A stretch of 64,000 nucleotides of DNA, taken from positions 124,001 through 188,000 of the forward strand of contig JAVLUZ010000696.1 of NCBI GenBank assembly GCA_036768485.1, given 5' to 3'. Shown piece after piece: positions 1 to 11,955 of the stretch. Position 1 is the first letter of the stretch, and the number at the start of each line of letters is the position of its first letter. The DNA comes from Mermis nigrescens (taxonomy: Eukaryota; Nematoda; Enoplea; Mermithida; Mermithidae). The position numbers and the translations under genes were made by a program. Below the pieces are notes generated by a model. That model searched no databases and was not told the origin of the DNA. It was given only the letters and a program-made list of their open reading frames with translations.

Positions 1-239
1 CTAGACAAAGTTTTGGACACATGGATAAGGTGGAACAGAAAAATGCCACAAAAGTTATTCATTATGCCTCTGGCATAGGACAAACTAAATGGAGGGATAT
101 TGATTAATTTATCAGGTTGTACAAGGATCTAAAATAGGCGCAAAAACACGTTTCTTTCCATATTTTAATTGGTAAATATCTCGAATATTCAGTGAAAAGT
201 TTTACCTGGTGTCTTGTATCAATGCATGGTTCAGTAAAG

Positions 240-620
240 AAATTAAAGAAGTTTTATAGATGTTCAATAAAGAACTTCAAAGAAGTTCTATAGAAGTCTG
301 ATAAATAACTTTGATTGAATTTCCATAGAAGACTGTCAAACTTTGATAAGATGCTAATTGAACTTTGATAAATTTTTAATATCAATAGAATGCACATCCA
401 ACTTCGTCAAACTTTGAGACAATGTGTGACAAATCTTTAATAGAACTTTGATGTTGTGCAAATCAAAGTTTGGCGTAAGTTTGACAAACCTTTTATAGAA
501 CTTTGATAGTGAGCAAATCAGAGTCTGACCGATCTTTCATAGAACTTCAACAAACATCCAAATTGAATTTCTAAGTGAGACCAAAAATGAGGTCATAGAA
601 CTTTGAGTGAGCAAATAGCA
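240..620. repeat. Degenerate TAGAACTTTGA repeats
   Basis: AT-rich run in which ATAGAACTTTGA or close variants recur about ten times at irregular 30-60 bp spacing, mixed with CAAATCAAAGT-like inverted copies. No coding potential. The first 240 bases hold nothing I can name. Confidence 0.5.
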
Positions 621-1058
621 AGGATCATTTAAATTTTAATTAATAGGCATGCATGTACATAGGTACATAAACAAATGGATTTCAGCCCTGCGGTTTTATT
701 TCAAGAATTTTGGCTGACTTGCGGCTTCAACGCAATAATTTATATAAAGGGTTTCACAGAGATACCTACATTTACTTCATATAGAAGTGGTGGCTATGCT
801 TTTAAAGACAAAATCATGGGGAGATGATATGTGCAAGCGCTTGTTTGATTAGCAATTCTAAACCAGTACATGGGTAATGCATCTGTCCTAAATACTTTTA
901 TAGGTACCTAAGTTCTTACCTATAGCTCCTAATACATGCTTCCTTCTTGAATAATAACCTGAATGTATTGATTTTTGCAGCTCACTAAGTCATGTGAAAC
1001 AGACTATAATTTATGCATGCGCCTAGTTTATGATCAATTTTATTGGCGATAGCATGAC

Positions 1059-1311
1059 CACACCTGGGCGTGGGGTATGCACCCCCCAGAAACCAAAATA
1101 CCCCCCACAGAAATCAAAATACCCCCCAGAATTCAATTTTTGAAAATTTTTTTCGTTTTTTTCGCAATTTTTTGATGCCAATGGATAGTGCTTGATGAAA
1201 CGTCGAAAAATGGTGTTTTTATCGCCATACCACCATTTTTAAGGCCATTTTTCGACCTTCAAAAAAATCTTGCACCCCCCCCCCCCAGAATTTTCTTGCT
1301 GCCCACGTATG
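1059..1311 (+). mobile_element. Family A hAT-like MITE, copy 1
   Basis: 253 bp, starting CACACCTGGGCGTGG and ending GCTGCCCACGTATG. The ends pair as an imperfect terminal inverted repeat CAYACSTGGGC. Flanks AGCATGAC and AGCAAGAC are an 8-bp target duplication with one mismatch. The interior has C-runs, an AAAATTTTTTTCG block and a GATGCCAATGGATAGTGCTT module found in all A copies. Not coding. Confidence 0.8.
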
Positions 1312-2463
1312 AGCAAGACCCTGCACTCATCTGTTTAGTGGCCCGAAGACATTGATCTATATGCACCTTTAAACGTTCTCACTAGAAAAAGATTCACAAC
1401 TTGACTTGTTTTTAAATAAAATTATATACATTAAATCAGATTGACATTCGAAATCCAGAAAGATGTTTAATTGCAAGAAATGGAATAAGGCAAAGTTTTA
1501 TTAATCAAAGCTTATGCTTATGCTTAAATTGATGTTTTTTAATCTGAAATTTAATTTTACTATTTTTAAATAAAATATACAGGTATAAATAAAGCAGCAA
1601 TTGCAATTTAAATTTAAATGGTTCAAATGAAGTAGCTCTTTTCTGACGTTTAGTCTTAGCTCAATTATATGATCCCTCAAAAAATGTTTTATTTCGAAAC
1701 TTCAATTTTAGAAATAATGCATAATTTTAATTTTCAAAATTGTTTTAGCATGGTATATTATATTTTTGTAAATATAGCACCTTCTGAATTTTGTATTGAA
1801 ATTTTAATTTTAAATGCCTTTTAAAATATTAACAATTTTTTAAATGAAGATAATGTAACTGTTTGGTAGTTGTTTTATGCAACTTTGGTCATAAATTTTA
1901 AAAATGTTTCAGGCAATAACCTGGCAGATTGCGATTATAGCATTGATCTGATTTGATATAAAATAATCATGACCATCGGCTTAGTGTCGATTAAAATTTG
2001 TAGAATTCATGCACGAACTTAGTGAAACAGACTAGGCACTCACATAGTTTACAAAGTTGACTGCGCTATGCAGTAAGAAATATGCATAGGTATAGATAAT
2101 TATTGAGCACAGTTTTTTTTGCACCTGAAGTACCTATATGTAATACAGCACTTTACTGTATGTATACAACGCTAAAAAGCAGCATGTGGGGAGAAAAACA
2201 TTATGCTATATATCATTCCTTAAAGTGCTTTTCAAAGTCATTCATGCCTAATAATATGGCTGAGGTTGATCATATGACAGAAATCTATCCTACTGTAGTC
2301 CACATATTTGAGGATGAGGTCAACATCACAAATCTACATACATACATATGTACAAGTATATGCATGCACTCCGTGCAGGAGTGCATACTGTATGTATATG
2401 TATGCACTCTGTGCAGCCAGGCCTATAAGGTATATACTGTTTCATTCTGAGTGGAGAAAATCT
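1312..2463. other. AT-rich sequence, no gene seen
   Basis: Low-complexity AT-rich DNA without a recognisable element or coding signal. A short imperfect hairpin (TGCACTCCGTGCAGGAGTGCA-like) lies just inside and after it near 2362-2435. Confidence 0.4.
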
Positions 2464-3013
2464 GGTTTTCTTCCTCATAATGTAGTATGGTCGTAGGGCC
2501 TAAAGTAGTCTACAAAATGGAATTCCCGGATGAATTGAGGAAACTTTTTTTTCAGGTAGCCAATTTTAATTAATTGACTGAATTAGAAAAGGATGGATAC
2601 ACAATATGCGAGATAATCAAAAACAAGATGGAAAATCAAATTTTCATTTCATTTGTCTAATGAACTAGGCAAATCAAATTGAAATGAAAGAAAGTTGGCA
2701 ATTCAAGATAGTGTGAGCTAAAAATTTTTTGATATGCATAGGTGCCTGATTTTTGGTTTTTTTGACAAATGTCCATAATTTTAGAATAAATAAGTCTTTA
2801 CAGAATAATTATGTTGATTTTTTTACAATTGAGTTCATTTAACAAACCATTTTCACTGTTCTAACATTTGTTTGAACCTTGATGGTTTGCTTTATGATTT
2901 TGGGAGTCTTATCAATTAGTAAAATTGTTCAATTAAACACATCAGCAACACGGATGCATTAAATGAATGAGAACATTGGCTAATTGGCTTCACTACAATT
3001 ACAAATGCTCGTT
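2464..3013 (+). repeat. 0.55-kb direct repeat K, copy 1
   Basis: Begins TTTTCTTCCTCATAATGTAG and ends near ACAAATGCTCGTT. It is matched along its length by 4342-4869 in the same orientation with roughly 10 percent differences and small indels. No coding capacity; the family is not identified. Confidence 0.75.
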
Positions 3014-4341
3014 CCCACAGTTGCAAATGCTTTTCTATGGACACCTGCTTGCTACCTAACTTACACAATAGTGTATGTATACACATAAGTCCTTTGCAGC
3101 AACATTATTTATTACTTGTATTAGGTAGGTAGGCAGGTACACATAATGTGGCAGGGAGGGGTATCCACGTAGGATGTCACCCATGTATGTACATGACATT
3201 TGTAGAAACGAGATAAGGTACCTACTGAATAATGTGCATCTATGTTTGTAGAACAAAATGTATTGATTGATGTGAGCAACATCACATCCATGCAATGCTG
3301 TTTTTACAGCTACCTTACAGACTTCAATCATGGAAAGAAAATTCCCTAATTTTCTCACAGCTCAAGGCGCATATTTACATAGACTGATAGACTGAAAATA
3401 CTGACTATAAGTGCTAAATCACGGCTAACACACGCTCTTTTACGTTTTATGAGTATAATTGTGTATCTGATATCCATCACAAAAACAAAGGGAAGAAAAT
3501 AAAGAAATAAGTGTTAGTGATTTCACTGTAAAACAACAATAGTGAAATGAAGTCAGAAGTTGTGACCCAAACATAATCATCTTCAAGTTATATATAATCT
3601 ACATCTTGGCTAATCTTTCTGCCTACTACAAACAAATGTGATCAATCCTAAAGCACTCACAAAGCAATTACATATACTACATAGTAACAAATATGCACAG
3701 ATTGAAACCTATATAGTGAATATCAGGTGCATAGGCGAACAGTAAACAATTATAAACAGAATTCCCAACATTCTAAAAAGCAAAAAAATTAGTGCACCTG
3801 CTAAGTATTTTACATTTTGTGTAATTTTGAGAATGTTTTTAGCACAGATACAAGAATTTCATGAAGTGGTCCGCCAAATTTTATCATGGCACTCAAGAAC
3901 ACTCCTATCTTAAGGTCCCCAACTTACAAACATGAGAGCATTCTTAGCCTTGTAATGTGACAGTTTTCTAGACAAGTTTCATAAATTTTGGATTGGCAGT
4001 TGGCACCTCACTTTAGCGTGGTGAAGGGGTTTGAAGAATATGCACCTCCCTGAGAAATCAAAATACCTATTGAAAAGTTATAAATTATGAAGGAGGTGAA
4101 AATGACAACCTTACCAAAGTCACATTTATCTGACAAACATTTAGTGCTAAACATACAGATTTTGGACAATTTTGATCAAACTAAAGATATGACCAAAAAT
4201 TGTATATTTTCTTGTGGCAACTCATGTAAAATTATAAGCTATCAAATTAGCACCAAGATATTGTAGAATTTGCTCTAAAAATTATATAAATAATTAAAAT
4301 GATAATCTTAAAACAATAAAAAATGATACTAAATAGATTGT
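3014..4341. other. Spacer between K repeats, no gene seen
   Basis: AT-rich spacer. The minus-strand ORF at 3056-3358 has no recognisable product or codon bias. A short family A-like trace (CTCCCTGAGAAATCAAAATACC) is near 4046. Confidence 0.4.
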
Positions 4342-4869
4342 TTTTCTTCCTCATAATGTAGTATGGTGGCAGGGCCTAGAGGTTTAATGTACAAAATGGA
4401 TTAACGGAATAAATTAGGAAACTTTATTAGAAACTTTGTATACAATATGCGAGATAATCAAAAACAAGATGGAAAAATCAAATTTTTATTCCATTTGTCT
4501 GGTGAACTATGCTAAATTAAATTGAAATGAAAGAATGTCGGCACTCAACAAAGTGTAGGCTAAAAGTTTTTGATATATGTAGGTGCCTGATATTCGGTTT
4601 TCTGACAAATGTCCTTAATTTAAAAACAACTTTAGAATAAATATGTCTTTATAGAATAATTATGTTGATTTTTTTACAATCAAATTCAATTAAACCATTT
4701 TCACTGTTTTAACATTTGTTTTGAACCTTTAATGGTTTGCTTTATGATTTTTGGAGTTATATCAATTAGTAAAAATTGTTCAATTAAATACATTATCATC
4801 AACATGGATGCATTAAATGAATGAGGACTTCTGCTAATTGGCTTGACTATGAATACAAATGCCCGTTTG
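4342..4869 (+). repeat. 0.53-kb direct repeat K, copy 2
   Basis: Second copy of the repeat at 2464-3013, same orientation, about 1.9 kb apart. Shared landmarks are CTCATAATGTAGTATGG, GAGATAATCAAAAACAAGAT and the 3' AAATGAATGAGRA block. Confidence 0.75.
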
Positions 4870-5154
4870 TTAGGTTGGGTTTATAGAAAATATAGGTTCT
4901 TGCCTTTCATATGAAAATTTCTACCTGTGCGCAAGTAGGATGGACTGTGTGTTCTGTCCGTTTGACCGTCAGTATAGCATCTTGCCTTAAATAAGCATTA
5001 CCTGCACATGCTACGATGACATGTCCAATGACCCCTGCCCAATCGTGATGTGAGTCCTTTCTAATCGCCATTGTTTGATTAAACTCAAGAAAATAAAGTC
5101 AAGCGCACATTCATGATTTGCTGTATAGTATAATACTAGCAAATGAGATGTCGC

Positions 5155-5680
5155 CATACCTGGGCATGGAGGGTTTGGGGGGTAAATGTATGCATCCTCC
5201 AGAAACCAAAATATCCCCCAAAAACCAATATACCCCCAGAATTCAATTTTTGAAAATTTTTTTAGTTTTTTTCCACAGTTTTGTTGTGACCAATGGATAA
5301 TGTTTGATGAGAAACATGCGTTTTTTTCGCAATAACACCATACCTGGGCATTAAAGGGGGTAGGAAAGGGGGTATGCACTTCTCCAGAAACCAAAATACC
5401 CCCCCTGGAGTTCAATTTTTGTAATTTATTTTTGTTATTTTCGCCATTTTTAGATGCCAATGGATAGTGCTTGATGAGAAACAGTGGAAAATGGTGTTTT
5501 TTACCATACCGTGCACCCCCCCAGATTTTTTGACCTTTGAAGAAATCCATGCACCACCCAGAACTTTGGTGCTGCCCATACCTGGGCATGGAGGTGACTT
5601 TGGGGGGTATGCACCCCCTCCTCTGAGAAAGCAAAATATACCCCAGAAACCAAAATATCTCCCCGAATTCTTTTATTTTT
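5155..5680 (+). mobile_element. Cluster of three overlapping family A copies
   Basis: The A start CATACCTGGGCAT occurs at 5155, 5339 and 5577, each followed by the C-run/CCAAAATA module. The middle copy keeps its right end (GGTGCTGCCCATA) fused with the start of the third. This suggests insertion of A copies into A ends. ORFs over this region read through the repeat and are not genes. Confidence 0.65.
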
Positions 5681-5763
5681 AATGCAACTAAACCTCAAAT
5701 ATAGCCTTAATTAAAGCATATGAATAGTGCTGTGACATACTACAGTAAGTGCACTAAATAAAA

Positions 5764-5834
5764 ATATTGCAGCGGGAATCAAACCAGCGTCGCTTTGACA
5801 ACAATCAGATGTTCTACCACTACACTAAGCGGAA
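5764..5834 (-). pseudogene. tRNA-like sequence (pseudo-tRNA or SINE head)
   Basis: The minus strand shows an A-box-like TAGTGTAGTGGTAGAAC and a B-box-like GGTTTGATTCC at normal tRNA spacing. A T-stem forms with one mismatch. The acceptor stem does not pair (TTCCGCT against TGCAATA), so it is unlikely to be a working tRNA. Confidence 0.45.
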
Positions 5835-6282
5835 GTTTTTGGCAATGTTAAGAATGTTAGTCTATTGTGCTTAACAGTCGATTTATGACAAGCTGAATAT
5901 GCGAATTCCATCCGCATGTTGCATGGCGTGCTGGAAGAAGAGAATATAATCTGCTGTTGTGAGAAATGTTATTGAAAAACCCTTTCTTCCTCTGTAGCTA
6001 CAGAAATTTGTAAATGAACTACATTAAGAAGGGAAAATTGACTTACTGTAGCCTCCGAAAAGTTTTGGTGAAAAAGCTTTCGGATAAATGGAACAGAATA
6101 TGGTTGAAAATCACTATGTTCATCAAATTGTTACACTTCAGCTAAGCAGATTTCTTTGATCACTTTACAACGACTGATTTTATATTGCTTACTTCTTACT
6201 TTTTTCCTGCCCGTACTACAAGTAGAGTGCATTGTAATCTGCGCATAAAAGTTTGTCTTCATTGTAAGGGATCTTGTATTAA

Positions 6283-7955
6283 CCTTTTAGAGTACGCTCT
6301 ATGATGCAGATATGCTACAGCAATGCAATCTTAATATGTTTCAAATCTGTAAAATGTAAGACTGTATGCAAAAAACCAGAGCAAAAGGTCTCCTCTCTAT
6401 CATGTTGTTCATATGTTCCCATTTGGGAACATTGGCTTCCTAGGGAACATTTTTGCCAAATTTAATGTTCTGTTATGTTTCGCAAAACATATAAGATTAA
6501 AGCAATCTGCTGCAAACATTGATAACACAAGTAATCTAAACTGTCAAATTGTCAAATAGAGAGCCTACAAGCGTGTGGTTTTGAGTATTTGAAACCTTAT
6601 GGGAACCATAAACCTCAGAAAACCAAGAAACTTTCAGTAGACACCGTAACTTTATATTTGTTTTTTGTTTTTATTTGCTTGCTTTCTAGATAACATTAAC
6701 TATTGTCTAGCTAAGATGAGTAAAAAACTATTACTGAGCTATAATCTGTATTTTCGTTTTTTTCTGAATTTTTCAAAATTTATTGGCTTTCTCATTTCTA
6801 CGCTGTTGAACTAATGCCCGTGATCTCAGAGCTAGTTACACTGCATTGACGTATTTTGGTATACTAAAACTTAGAAACCATGAATCAAGATTCGGGAAAT
6901 AACAGGAAGTCAGGGTGTAATATAGTCAATTTGGCAATTTCATTCAATTTTCAATAAGTAAAATTTTACAGTGAATAAAAGTAAGTCATAATATCATACG
7001 TTTACTCATTTGGACATTTACCTATCCGCAGTTGTTATTGATAGTCCAATAAACTTACACTCAAAGTTTAGTTATCTTGCTAGCATGCTTCTGAGCTATT
7101 AAAAATGTTAGAAATCAGTAGTTATATAAAAGTTTGATGAAGTACAGTGCAAGTTCTACAGATCAAAAACACATGACATTGTGCATATATTCAAGAAAAA
7201 TTTGTCTCTAAGATTCTAAAGATTCATGGCTTTGTAAGTTATAGTAAAAAAATAAAGCAAAGTAAGGTAGAAAGGGTAATTCCTGCAAAAGCACCTAAAA
7301 TTATTTACAGAAACACTTGAATTTTTGCCTAAAAAAATGCTAGAAATCGAGAGCTACATTGTTGTATAATTGTAACACATAGAATCAAGTAAAGAATCCC
7401 ATGAACCTGCATTTAATATTTTGAAATATGTGCATTGCAGTCATACCAGAATGCTTGTGGAGCTCTAGAAAATTGAAGGAATGCATGAGAGGTCACTAAA
7501 GAGGATAGCCGAGGTTACATATGCTGCCCCATAGATTTTGTTCTCTTTTCAGGAATTAAATATTTTTGCACTCCTAGGAGCCAAGGTTCCCAAATGGGAA
7601 CATCAATATAAATTTAACCATAACTTTTGATGAACAACTAAATAAAAGTCAATAACATACCAAAATGATCAGAAAACCTCTGCAAACATGACTGCATGAC
7701 ATTTGGTTCAAAAATTTTGTATGTCGGTTAACAATATGCAAATTTCTAAACATGACAAACTTTCGCTATTTTTGTCTAACTTAAGACAGTATAGCATAGC
7801 ACAAACTCATAATTAAGTTTTGAAATTGCTCTCACAGGATAGGCAAACATCTTGTTTCTCAAACAAAACAAGTTTTATTGAAATTAGATGAGCAGTTGTT
7901 TTGCGACAAAATTTTTAAAATATGTTTCCGATTGGGAACGTTGGCCACTAAAAGG
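6283..7955. mobile_element. piggyBac-like non-autonomous element, 1673 bp
   Basis: Flanked by TTAA on both sides (6279-6282 and 7956-7959), with ends CCTTTTAG and CTAAAAGG. A TTAA duplication plus CCY-type ends is diagnostic of piggyBac. Removing it and one TTAA restores a continuous terminal repeat of the foldback element that matches the opposite end. The interior has TTCCCATTTGGGAAC-type palindromes near both ends and no transposase ORF. Confidence 0.85.
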
Positions 7956-9640
7956 TTAATTGCCACTTCAGAAAGGAACTACACTGGCGCCAGTGTGCAC
8001 TTCAGAAAAACGGTCACTGCAGTTCAGTGATATTTTGTTTACCATTCAGTAAAAAAATAGCTGACCAGGAGTGACCATTTTTCTGAAGTTCAAAAGAGAG
8101 GTCACGGAACTGCAGTGACCGTTTTTCTGAACTTCAAAAAAAGGTCACGGAACTGCAGTGACCATTTTTCTGAACTTCAAAAAAAGGTCACGGAACTGCA
8201 GTGACCGTTTTTCTGAACTTCAAAAAAGGTCACGGAACTGCAGTGACCGTTTTCTGAACTTCAAAAAAGGTCACGGAACTGCAGTGACCGTTTTTCTGAA
8301 CTTCAAAAAAGGTCACAGAACTGCAGTGACCGTTTTTCTGAACTTCAAAAAAAGGTCACGGAACTGCAGTGACCGTTTTTCTGAACTTCAAAAAAAGGTC
8401 ACGGAATTGCAGTGACCGTTTTTCTGAATTTCAACAAAAGGTCATGGAACTTCAGTGACCATTTTTCCGAATTTCAGAAACCGGGTCACAGAACTGCAGT
8501 GACCAACATGGGCAGCAACAAAATCCTGGAGGGGTCCGCTGGGGCAAAGTCGCAAAAATTTAATTCTGGGGGGTCCCCTAGATTTTTGGGGAGGGGTTCC
8601 AGACTCCCCATGCCCATGTGTGGCAGTGACTGTTTTCCTGAATTTCAGAAAAGTTGATGAAGTGCAATAAGTTATGTTATGAGCACACATTGGCGCAGGG
8701 AGTTTGGGGGTTTGTCTCTCTGGGAACTTAAAATACCTAAAGATTAGTGTTGACCCGACCCCTAGGTTTTCCAAAAAGTGTTGGACAGTATTTTTACCGT
8801 AACTGCTGTTTCTGAATAATGAATGCCTACCTTGCATACAGAAATTCGAATTAGGTAATAAGTTTTAGCACAGGTAATTTAATTACATAAATGTGGTCGC
8901 ATGAAGCTAAATAAATAAATAGATATATATTTGTACAAATGCATAGGTGGGTACATTTTCTATTCCGATAGCTGCAATCCGCCCATTTAAGGCTTTAAGC
9001 AGAGGCTGATTTTGATATTAGTTGGACGAGACCACTCATGGGTGAGAGAGGTCTGCATTTGCCAAGAATTCGATGGACTACCAAAAATCGATTGATCCTC
9101 ACATATTTGAATTTTTGGCGCTATTTTCAGCGTGTTTGCCCCATCGGACCCCCAAAATTTGGTCGCTGCTTAAAATCCGATCTAATTTAACAGACTACAG
9201 CAAGCGAATAAGTATCTGATAACACAGTCAAAAATGTGACATTTTTGAGTCAAAAAATTGTCTTCAACGTTTTAAAGGCACACTTTGTATGATTTTTTGA
9301 AAAAGCGACGACCGTGGGAAATCACAGCTTATTTGATGGGGTCTGTAGCCATTCTGAAGCCTAATTCCCCAAAAACACCTCTCAATCATACTGCACAATT
9401 TGAGGGCCAAAATGGTGTCAAAAACAGTATAAATGCTAAAATAGCTTGCAACTGGTCACTGGATACTTTCAAGCATTTGAGGGAAATGTATTAATTTACT
9501 TCCGTTTGTATTCGTTGTTTCTCATTCCGCAATCCTGTTGTTCTGTTAGTACAGCCGGTATATCTCAGCTTAATGCCCCTTGTGCATGTCTGATCTCACT
9601 TGAATTTAATATTTGCTGCCTTTCCGTCTGGAAAAACCAA
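7956..9640 (+). repeat. Left arm of the foldback
   Basis: Pairs in inverted orientation with 10360-11952. Shared landmarks are ACTGGCGCCAGTGT, the hairpin array, GAGCACACATTGGCGCAGGG, and the block around TCGGTTTGTATTCGTTGTTTC-like sequence. Divergence and indels are visible, for example different numbers of array units. Confidence 0.8.
8086..8500 (+). repeat. Tandem hairpin array, left arm (41-43 bp units)
   Basis: About nine units of a 41-43 bp sequence. Each contains GGTCAC, nine bases, GTGACC, so it folds into a small hairpin with a central CTGCAG. Units are joined by TTTTTCTGAACTTCAAAAA. ORFs here arise from the repeat. Confidence 0.85.
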
Positions 9641-10140
9641 TTTAATTAAAAAGTATTCATGTTGGTATATACTTCTTTCTCTATTCTAGAGTGTTCGGTA
9701 ATGATTATTGTAATGTTATTTTGTAATTATATCCAAAAAATATTTTCATTGGAAAATCCCAACGTAATACAAGTATGTATGTACATGTACATATCTATAT
9801 TACATCGTGCTGCAATGCAACCTAGGACGGCTTGGATAACACCTCAGTCTAGGGAGTTGTGACACGATGATATTTTTTTGGGCAAAACTTACTTGACTGA
9901 TCAAACTATATTTATGTGTTTGGTGCGCAAAGAAGACAAAAGATCCGCATCTGGCGAATTCGGTTCGAAAAATTTGAGATGACCAGACATACAATACACC
10001 TGTAATTAAGGCCCGCATTGCAATCGATAGCAATCAAAAACGGCCTACTTTCTTATTTTCGGCTATTCAATGCTTCTTTACTGTGGGACGTACACCTACA
10101 TAAAACGTCTAATAAAACGTACATAGAAAGAACCAGCATA
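9641..10140. other. Foldback loop upstream of the small ORF
   Basis: Unique sequence between the arms. It may contain a promoter or 5' leader for the 49-codon ORF, but I see no clear TATA box or known motif. The minus-strand ORF at 9800-10033 is not recognisable. Confidence 0.35.
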
Positions 10141-10352
10141 ATGGACTCGTGCTTAGCGTAAGTCAAATTAATATGACAATTGCGTCGTCAGGCCAGAATA
10201 TATTTGTCTGTTTATGCAGGACTGCTATACATACAATAGGTAAACAGGTAGATTACTCCATAGCTGATTTGTACGACGTCAATGAGAAGAGTGCACGCAG
10301 AGTTCTGCAAGTAGCTGTGAACGATAAATACATTTTGGGCATTAGAAATTGA
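10141..10352 (+). CDS. Two-exon 49-codon ORF in the foldback loop
   Basis: Spliced model: exon 1 10141-10157 (ATG GAC TCG ...), donor GTAAGT, 62-nt intron 10158-10219 ending TTTATGCAG, exon 2 10220-10352 to TGA. The product starts MDSCLATAIHTIGKQ and ends NDKYILGIRN. The middle reads like a normal soluble protein (YSIADLYDVNEKSARRVLQV). I do not recognise the family. It sits in the non-repeated loop and its stop lies at the boundary of the right arm, which suggests a captured host gene fragment. The frame is also open through the intron from 10149, so splicing is not proven. It could be a chance ORF. Confidence 0.4.
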
Positions 10353-10359
10353 TCATTTG

Positions 10360-11952
10360 CAATGAATTACACGAATCAGATTGTGTTTCTGAGTCGTTTG
10401 AGGGCGGGAAATATTAAATTCAATTGAGATCAGACATGCACAAGGGGCATTAAGCTGAGATCTACGAGCTGGTCTCTGAGAACGGAACAATAGGATTGCA
10501 GAATGAGAAACGAAGAATAAAAACGGAAGTAAATTAAACATTTCCCTCAAATGCTCGAAATTATTCAGTAACCAGTTGTAAGGTATTTTAGCATTTATAC
10601 TGTCTTTGACGCCATTTTAGCCCTCAAATTGTGCAGTATGATCGAGACGTGTTTTTGGGGAATCCGGCTCCAGAATGGCTACAGAACCCATCAGATTAGC
10701 TGTGATTCCTACGGTCGTCGATTTTTCAAAAAGTCATAAAAAGTTTGCCTTTCAAACGTTCAGAAAATTTTTTGACTCAAAAATGTCAAATTTTGTACAG
10801 TGTTATCAGGTACTTATTTGCTCGCTGTAGTCTGTTCGATTAAATCGAATTTTAAGCAGCGACCTAATTATGGGCTCCAATGGAGCAAACTTGCATAAAG
10901 AAAAAAAAACATCAAATTCTCGGTGAATCAAGATCTCATAGAAAAAAAACCTTCGAATTCTCGGCGAATCCAGACCTCTCTCGCCCATGAGTGGTCTCGT
11001 TTGACTAATATCAAAATGAGCCTCTGCTTAAAGCCTAAAATGGGCGGATTGCAGCTATCGGAATCAAAAATGTACCTATCTACGGATTTTGTACAAATAT
11101 ATACCTATGTATTTATTAAGCTTCATGCGGCCGTATGTATGTAATTAAATTACCTGTGCTAAAACTTATTACCTAATTCGAATTTCTGTATGCAAGGTAG
11201 GCATTCATTATTGAGAAACAGCAGTTACGGTAAAAATATTGTCCAACATTTCTTCCCGGAGAGACAAGCCCCCAAACCCCCTGCGCCAATGTGTGCTCAT
11301 AACATAACTTATTGCACTTCATCAACTTTTCTGAAATTCAGGAAAACAGTCACTGCCACACATGGGCAGGGGAGTCTGGAACCCCTCCCCTCAAAAATCA
11401 TGGGGACCCCCAGAATTAAATTTTTGCGATTTTGCCCCAGCGGACCCCCCAGGATTTTGTTGCTGCCCATGTTGGTCACTGCAGTTCTGTGACCCGGTTT
11501 CTGAAATTCAGGAAAATGGTCATTGAAGTTCAGTGACCTTTTTGTTGAAATTCAAAAAAACGATCACTGCAGTTCCGTGACCTTCTTGCTGAAATTCAGA
11601 AAAACGGTCACTGCAGTTCTGTGACCTTTTTTTGAAGTTCAGAAAAACCGGTCACTGCAGTTCCGTGACATTTTTGAAGTTCAGAAAAACGGTCACTGCA
11701 GTTCCGTGACCTTTTTTTGAAGTTCAGAAAAACGGTCACTGCAGTTCCGTGACCTTTTTTTGAAGTTCAGAAAAACGGTCACTGCAGTTCCGTGACCTCT
11801 CTTTTGAACTTCAGAAAAATGGTCACTCCTGTTCAGCGATTTTTTTACTGAATGGTAAACAAAATATCACTGAACTGCAGTGACCGTTTTTCTGAAGCGC
11901 ATACTGGCGCCAGTGTAGTTCCTTTCTGAAGTGGCAATTAATACAAGATCCC
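10360..11952 (-). repeat. Right arm of the foldback
   Basis: Inverted partner of 7956-9640. ORFs in both arms mirror each other (for example the paired proteins beginning MQGRHSL) because the DNA is an inverted repeat, so they are not independent genes. Confidence 0.8.
11462..11830 (-). repeat. Tandem hairpin array, right arm
   Basis: Inverted partner of 8086-8500 with fewer units and more sequence drift. The unit is the reverse complement, centred on GGTCACTGCAGTTCCGTGACC-like hairpins. Confidence 0.85.
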
Positions 11953-11955
11953 TAA

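Larger units (their letters stand above)
6268..11952. mobile_element. Giant foldback DNA transposon, TAA target duplication
   Basis: Its ends are GGGATCTTGTATTAA and the reverse complement TTAATACAAGATCCC, flanked by TAA on both sides (6265-6267 and 11953-11955). The arms are long inverted repeats: about 7956-9640 pairs with about 10360-11952, including a subterminal palindrome ACACTGGCGCCAGTGT and tandem hairpin arrays. A loop of about 0.7 kb (9641-10359) carries a small spliced ORF. A piggyBac-like element interrupts the left end 15 bp in. Without it the element is about 4.0 kb. The 3-bp TAA duplication and GG-start ends suggest the PIF/Harbinger group; no transposase is visible. Confidence 0.75.

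Noticed and set aside
5011..5634. 207-codon minus-strand ORF
   Set aside because: Runs through three family A MITE copies; the peptide is MITE translation, also seen at other A copies.
8158..8657. ORFs over the hairpin array
   Set aside because: The 41-43 bp repeat has few stops; the predicted peptides are simple repeats of one unit.
8442..11492. Two similar ORFs starting MQGRHSL
   Set aside because: They are mirror copies from the two arms of the foldback and contain family-type G/C-run sequence, so not genes.
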